Of a DNA stretch of 9,748 nt, positions 7,363 to 9,748 are shown in pieces (the first letter of the stretch is position 1; every line of letters begins with the position of its first letter). The position numbers and the translations under genes are program-made. Origin of the DNA: CAZQEZ01 sp964592475 (GTDB lineage: Bacteria; Bacteroidota; Bacteroidia; Cytophagales; Cyclobacteriaceae); contig CAZQEZ010000148.1 in NCBI GenBank assembly GCA_964592475.1, positions 1 through 9,748 of the forward strand, read 5' to 3'. A model generated the notes under the pieces. The model saw only the letters and a list, made by a program, of their open reading frames with translations, had not been told where the DNA came from and made no database searches.

Positions 7363-8601
7363 ATGATGAATAACAATTCCACTTTTTTAAATTATTTGTC
7401 ACATAGCCTCAATGCTTATGAAAGCCATTCTTTTTCTGAAGGTAAGTTGCAGCAAATTTCTGGTTTTATCGCACATTTACAGCATTTCTCATCGGAGCAA
7501 AAAGAACCTTTAGATGATTTAATTCATTCTTACAATTATCAAGTATTAGTAAACAATACCAACGACCTCATATGTTCATTTGATAGTGATCTCACATTAA
7601 ATGTAATTAATAATGCCTTTTCAAGGATTTTTTACCAAACTATTCAACAAGAGCTCATTCCCGGGCAATCTCTTAATTCAATATTAAAAAAGGAGAGATT
7701 TAAATGGTTAAAAGAAGGAATTGATCAAATGTTTGAAGGTAAACAGGTTGAAATACCGGGCCTGGTAATAGATGATATACATCCAAAGGCTGTTTATGAC
7801 GCATTATTCAGTCCAGTAATCGGGTATGATAAAGTTATTGGAGGAATGTTTCTGGCAAAAGAAGTGACCAATACCTATACAGCCAAGCAATTGCTTGAGA
7901 AAAAAACCGAAGAGTTGGGTCGTTTAAATGATGAGTTGGATAATTTTGTATACAGCGCCAGTCATGATCTTAGGGCCCCCATTGCTTCCATGATGGGCTT
8001 ATTAAATATATCAAGTTATACCGAAGACGTAAATGAGCTTAAAGATTATAATAAGCTGATAAAAAAAAGCTTGCAAAAACTTGATAAGGTAATTAATAGC
8101 ATTATTAATTATTCATGGAATTCGCGTATTGACTTGTTGCCTGAACAAATCGCTTTGGAAGAAATGATATGGGAGTGTTTAAAATTTTATGATTACATAC
8201 CGTATTTTTCAACCATCGATTTTAAGATAAGTTTACGACAGAAACAGCCATTTCATAGTGATCCACATCGGCTAAAAATTATTATCAAAAACCTATTAGC
8301 TAATGCAATTCAATTTCAAAGACCTGAAAACACAAGAAAGATGGTAGAAATTAACGCCGTGGTAAGCGACGAAAAACTTACTTTAAAAATCATCGACAAT
8401 GGTGAAGGTATACCATCCCAACACTTGGCTAGTATATTTAACATGTTTGTAAGATTGAATCATTCTAAATCGGGTTCCGGTTTGGGCTTATATCTGGTAA
8501 AACAAGCCTTGAATAAACTAGAAGGTAATATTTTAGTCTCATCCCAAATTAAAAAGGGGAGCACATTTACCGTTCAAATTAGAAATAGAGGAAACAAATA
8601 A
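7363..8601 (+). CDS. Soluble PAS-domain sensor histidine kinase
   Basis: This encodes a 412-residue kinase with no membrane segments, so it should act in the cytoplasm. After a helical N-terminal region (1-58), residues about 60-170 form a PAS-like sensor domain (NDLICSFDSDLTLNVINNAF), followed by a short coiled coil (about 173-193). The HisKA domain has the H-box FVYSASHDLRAPIASM with phospho-accepting His201. The HATPase domain carries the N-box KNLLANAIQF (309-318), the G1 box DNGEGI (345-350) and the G2 box GSGLGL (371-376), all complete, so it looks catalytically competent. No response regulator or DNA-binding gene is adjacent, making it an orphan kinase whose partner lies elsewhere. Two adjacent ATG codons (7363 and 7366) could both serve as starts. 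The upstream 190 bases are AT-rich with no exact promoter match. The next gene is tRNA-Pro, which has its own promoter. Confidence 0.93.
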   Translation: MMNNNSTFLNYLSHSLNAYESHSFSEGKLQQISGFIAHLQHFSSEQKEPLDDLIHSYNYQVLVNNTNDLICSFDSDLTLNVINNAFSRIFYQTIQQELIPGQSLNSILKKERFKWLKEGIDQMFEGKQVEIPGLVIDDIHPKAVYDALFSPVIGYDKVIGGMFLAKEVTNTYTAKQLLEKKTEELGRLNDELDNFVYSASHDLRAPIASMMGLLNISSYTEDVNELKDYNKLIKKSLQKLDKVINSIINYSWNSRIDLLPEQIALEEMIWECLKFYDYIPYFSTIDFKISLRQKQPFHSDPHRLKIIIKNLLANAIQFQRPENTRKMVEINAVVSDEKLTLKIIDNGEGIPSQHLASIFNMFVRLNHSKSGSGLGLYLVKQALNKLEGNILVSSQIKKGSTFTVQIRNRGNK

Positions 8602-8614
8602 TCAATTAATTGTA

Positions 8615-8645
8615 TTTGGCACTTTGCTTAAATTAACTATTTTTG
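8615..8645 (+). promoter_or_regulatory. Bacteroidota-type promoter of tRNA-Pro
   Basis: TTTG at 8615-8618 and TATTTTTG at 8638-8645 are exact matches to the -33 and -7 elements, 19 bases apart. Transcription would start near 8652, giving a leader of about 30 bases before the mature tRNA at 8684. This is the best promoter match in the window. Confidence 0.8.
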
Positions 8646-8683
8646 CAGACCTGTTTTTTGAGCAGGAAATACCGGATAGTTTT

Positions 8684-8757
8684 CGGGGTGTGGCGCAGCC
8701 CGGTAGCGCGCTCGCATGGGGTGCGAGAGGTCGTAGGTTCAAATCCTGTCACCCCGA
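8684..8757 (+). tRNA. tRNA-Pro (anticodon GGG)
   Basis: The cloverleaf folds fully by eye. The acceptor stem is CGGGGTG (8684-8690) with CACCCCG (8750-8756), and A8757 is the discriminator base. The D arm has GCGC paired around AGCCCGGTA. The anticodon stem CTCGC/GCGAG encloses the 7-base loop ATGGGGT, which places GGG at 8718-8720. The T arm is GTAGG-TTCAAAT-CCTGT with two wobble pairs. The gene reads proline codons CCC and CCT. The CCA end is not encoded, so it must be added after transcription. It has its own promoter and terminator, and a mobile-gene remnant follows directly, consistent with use of this locus as an integration site. Confidence 0.97.
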
Positions 8758-8780
8758 CTTTTTCAATATCAAAGAATAGC

Positions 8781-8826
8781 AAAACCGCCTTTTATGAATT
8801 TAGAAGGCGGTTTTTTATTTTTTTCC
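8781..8826 (+). terminator. Rho-independent terminator after tRNA-Pro
   Basis: AAAACCGCCTT (8781-8791) pairs perfectly with AAGGCGGTTTT (8804-8814) around a 12-base loop, followed by a long T-run interrupted by one A to about 8824. It lies 24 bases after the tRNA and clearly ends its transcript. Confidence 0.9.
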
Positions 8827-8831
8827 ATATC

Positions 8832-8963
8832 TTCAACCAGCAGAACATCAGCCTGAGCAACCGATTAAAACAAGCCGGGGAATTTCTGCATCTATCCGTA
8901 TTGGACCAAATGATCATCACCAGGAATGGCCATTACTCTTTTGCAGACCAGGGGCTGATGTGA
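8832..8963 (+). pseudogene. RadC-like protein, C-terminal fragment only
   Basis: The reading frame here encodes about 43 residues that match the end of RadC/JAB-domain proteins as I know them: ISLSNRLKQAGEFL, then LDQMIITRNGHYSFADQGLM and a stop. The family usually ends 'LDHLIITxxGYYSFADEGLL'. The upstream catalytic part with the HxHPSG metal motif is missing: the sequence before it is the T-tract of the tRNA terminator. A computed ORF through this region starts inside the tRNA leader and is not real. The fragment is therefore a remnant left by deletion or by insertion at the tRNA locus. It ends five bases before the convergent higA stop. RadC-like genes are often carried on mobile elements in this phylum. 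The match is from memory and would need a search to confirm, but the tail motif is distinctive. Confidence 0.75.
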
Positions 8964-8968
8964 GGTGT

Positions 8969-9286
8969 TTAGCTGAATTGGTTTTTAAGATAATTAGGAT
9001 TGATCTTTTCAAAATGTTGAATCCTGGAAGTATCTACATTTTGTCTGGCTTGCCACAGTTCATAATTTTTTTGTAGGTTGAGCCAAAATTCAGCTGTTGT
9101 ATTAAAAGCAATGGACAATTTAATTGCCATCTCAGGACTTATACCTGCTTTCTCATTTAATATTTGTGACAGCACTTTCCGGCTTATATTTAAACCTTTT
9201 GCTATTGCTGTAATGGTTAAATTAGTTGATTTAACATATTCCGATAAAATCTCTCCCGGATGGGCAGGATTGAACATTTGATACAT
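8969..9286 (-). CDS. higA: HigA-type antitoxin, Xre-family DNA-binding protein
   Basis: This 105-residue protein is the antitoxin of the adjacent pair and should neutralise the HigB toxin and repress their operon. It opens with FNPAHPGEILSEY (5-17), the hallmark of the HigA family. A helix-turn-helix follows at about 22-45 (LTITAIAKGLNISRKVLSQILN), then the family's FNTTAEFWLNLQKNYELW (61-78). The start could be M1 or M4 (MFNPAHPG); both are plausible. It lies 28 bases after the toxin gene in the same direction, so the two form an operon with the toxin first, as is typical for HigBA. Its stop abuts the RadC fragment on the other strand. All expected motifs are present, so it looks functional. 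Confidence 0.93.
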   Translation of the reverse strand: MYQMFNPAHPGEILSEYVKSTNLTITAIAKGLNISRKVLSQILNEKAGISPEMAIKLSIAFNTTAEFWLNLQKNYELWQARQNVDTSRIQHFEKINPNYLKNQFS

Positions 9287-9314
9287 AATATTAAATTTTG
9301 TTTTTATGCAATTA

Positions 9315-9599
9315 TTAATGATAGTCTAAATAATCAACGTCTATAACTTCTATTTTTGATTCTATAAATTCAAAAACGATGCGATAATTGCCACTTACTT
9401 TAACAGCCCAGGCACCTTTGTATTTTCCTTTTAAAGGGTGCAAATCATAACCAGGCACATCAATATCCTGAATTTTGTCTGCTGAATGTAAGACAGTTAA
9501 TATTTGTCTTATTCTTTTTAAGTGTTTAGGATTTAATTTAGAACCGTTTCCTTTTGTAAAGAATAATTCTAAACCTTTATGCTTAAAGCTTACAATCAT
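9315..9599 (-). CDS. higB: HigB-type toxin, RelE superfamily
   Basis: This 94-residue protein belongs to the HigB branch of the RelE superfamily, ribosome-dependent mRNA interferases that inhibit growth unless bound by HigA. Visible family signs are the N-terminal IVSFKHKGLELFF, a basic helical middle (KHLKRIRQILTVL, 26-38), the DLHPLKG turn (52-58), and GAWAVKVSGNYRIVFEF (62-78), where Trp64, Arg73 and the following strand make up the active-site and substrate face. It ends in DVDYLDYH, matching the family's 'DYH' finish. Length is normal and the protein appears intact. It is the first gene of a two-gene operon with higA. The region just upstream carries a palindrome that could be the operator. 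Confidence 0.93.
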   Translation of the reverse strand: MIVSFKHKGLELFFTKGNGSKLNPKHLKRIRQILTVLHSADKIQDIDVPGYDLHPLKGKYKGAWAVKVSGNYRIVFEFIESKIEVIDVDYLDYH

Positions 9600-9614
9600 G
9601 AAACAAGAATAACC

Positions 9615-9633
9615 TGTTACGTAACAAGTAACA
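9615..9633. promoter_or_regulatory. Operator-like palindrome upstream of higBA
   Basis: TGTTACGTAACA (9615-9626) is a perfect 12-base palindrome, 16 bases upstream of the higB start on the minus strand. The half-site GTAACA is repeated at 9628-9633, one base after the palindrome. HigA proteins commonly bind dyads at their own promoter, so this is a likely autoregulatory operator. Read leftward, TTTG (9635-9638 complement) and TATTCTTG (9607-9614 complement) flank it like a weak Bacteroidota promoter that would place the site between the two elements, though this start would leave almost no leader. Confidence 0.5.
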
Positions 9634-9642
9634 AATCCATGT

Positions 9643-9748
9643 CAAATAAAGTTTTTCTGATATTGAAAAATGATATTATCCCCCACCGGGATTATTGCCG
9701 ATATTTTGTGGTACGAAATCCCGAATCATGCACCGTTTGTGGAATTAG
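9643..9748 (+). pseudogene. Decayed IS200/RAYT-like (Y1) transposase fragment, cut by the window edge
   Basis: From the ATG at 9670 one frame reads MILSPTGIIADILWYEIPNH and then APFVEL to the window end. I recognise this as similar to the segment just before the catalytic HUH motif in Bacteroidota 'transposase IS200-like' proteins, which usually run 'MxLSxxGxIAexxWxEIPNHFPFVELDxFVVMPNHIHGI'. Upstream in the same frame the reading QIKFF, stop, Y, stop, K resembles the preceding 'FFGxIExGK' stretch but carries two TGA codons (9658 and 9664), and the N-terminal domain is absent because higBA occupies that place. This points to a decayed copy. The His-containing catalytic motif would lie just beyond 9748. 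An overlapping frame from an ATG at 9639 is also open to the edge but has no recognisable motif. Confidence 0.5.

Noticed and set aside
8643..8963. A 106-codon plus-strand ORF covering the tRNA and the RadC tail
   Set aside because: Its first half is a translation of tRNA-Pro (the GVREVVGSNPVTPT run is a well-known tRNA artefact) and of the terminator. Only the last 43 codons resemble a protein.
9639..9748. Open frame MSNKVFLILKND... from an ATG at 9639 to the edge
   Set aside because: It contains no recognisable motif, while a different frame over the same bases matches the transposase-like segment.

Overview
The window looks like a chromosomal segment from a member of the Bacteroidota, probably of the Cytophagales type. 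The lineage call rests on AT-rich spacers, a TonB-dependent receptor with an N-terminal carboxypeptidase-regulatory-like domain, a LytS/LytTR kinase-regulator pair, and three promoters of the Bacteroidota type (TTTG, about 20 bases, TAnnTTTG). Genus cannot be determined from the sequence alone.

Left part (1-1240): two small lipoprotein genes in tandem on the plus strand. The first (8-670) is intact. The second (709-1154) is split by a frameshift near 895-912, so its 3' half is readable only in another frame. A strong hairpin at 1205-1231 separates this pair from the convergent receptor gene.

Central part (1241-5699): a minus-strand outer-membrane TonB-dependent receptor (797 aa) stands back to back with a plus-strand operon. 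The operon encodes a four-helix membrane histidine kinase of the LytS/YehU type and a LytTR response regulator whose start codon overlaps the kinase stop codon. The 245-base divergent spacer holds a clear kinase promoter and several dyads. The layout suggests, but does not prove, that the two-component system controls the receptor.

Middle right (5700-8601): a nitroreductase-family gene with its own promoter, an AT-rich spacer with a bulged hairpin, a small MORN-like repeat protein with no visible toxin partner, and a soluble PAS-HisKA-HATPase kinase with no adjacent response regulator.

Right part (8602-9748): tRNA-Pro(GGG) with a canonical promoter and a downstream terminator. Immediately after the terminator lies a fragment encoding only the C-terminal tail of a RadC-like protein. 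An intact minus-strand HigB-HigA toxin-antitoxin pair follows, and then a decayed piece of what looks like an IS200/RAYT-type (Y1) transposase that runs off the window. This stretch reads as a tRNA-adjacent integration hotspot with remnants of mobile genes around a surviving toxin-antitoxin module.

I do not see a clearly new multi-gene system. The items most worth a second look are the tRNA-Pro-flanking mosaic, the HigBA operator-like palindrome, the receptor/two-component divergent locus, and the frameshifted lipoprotein gene.
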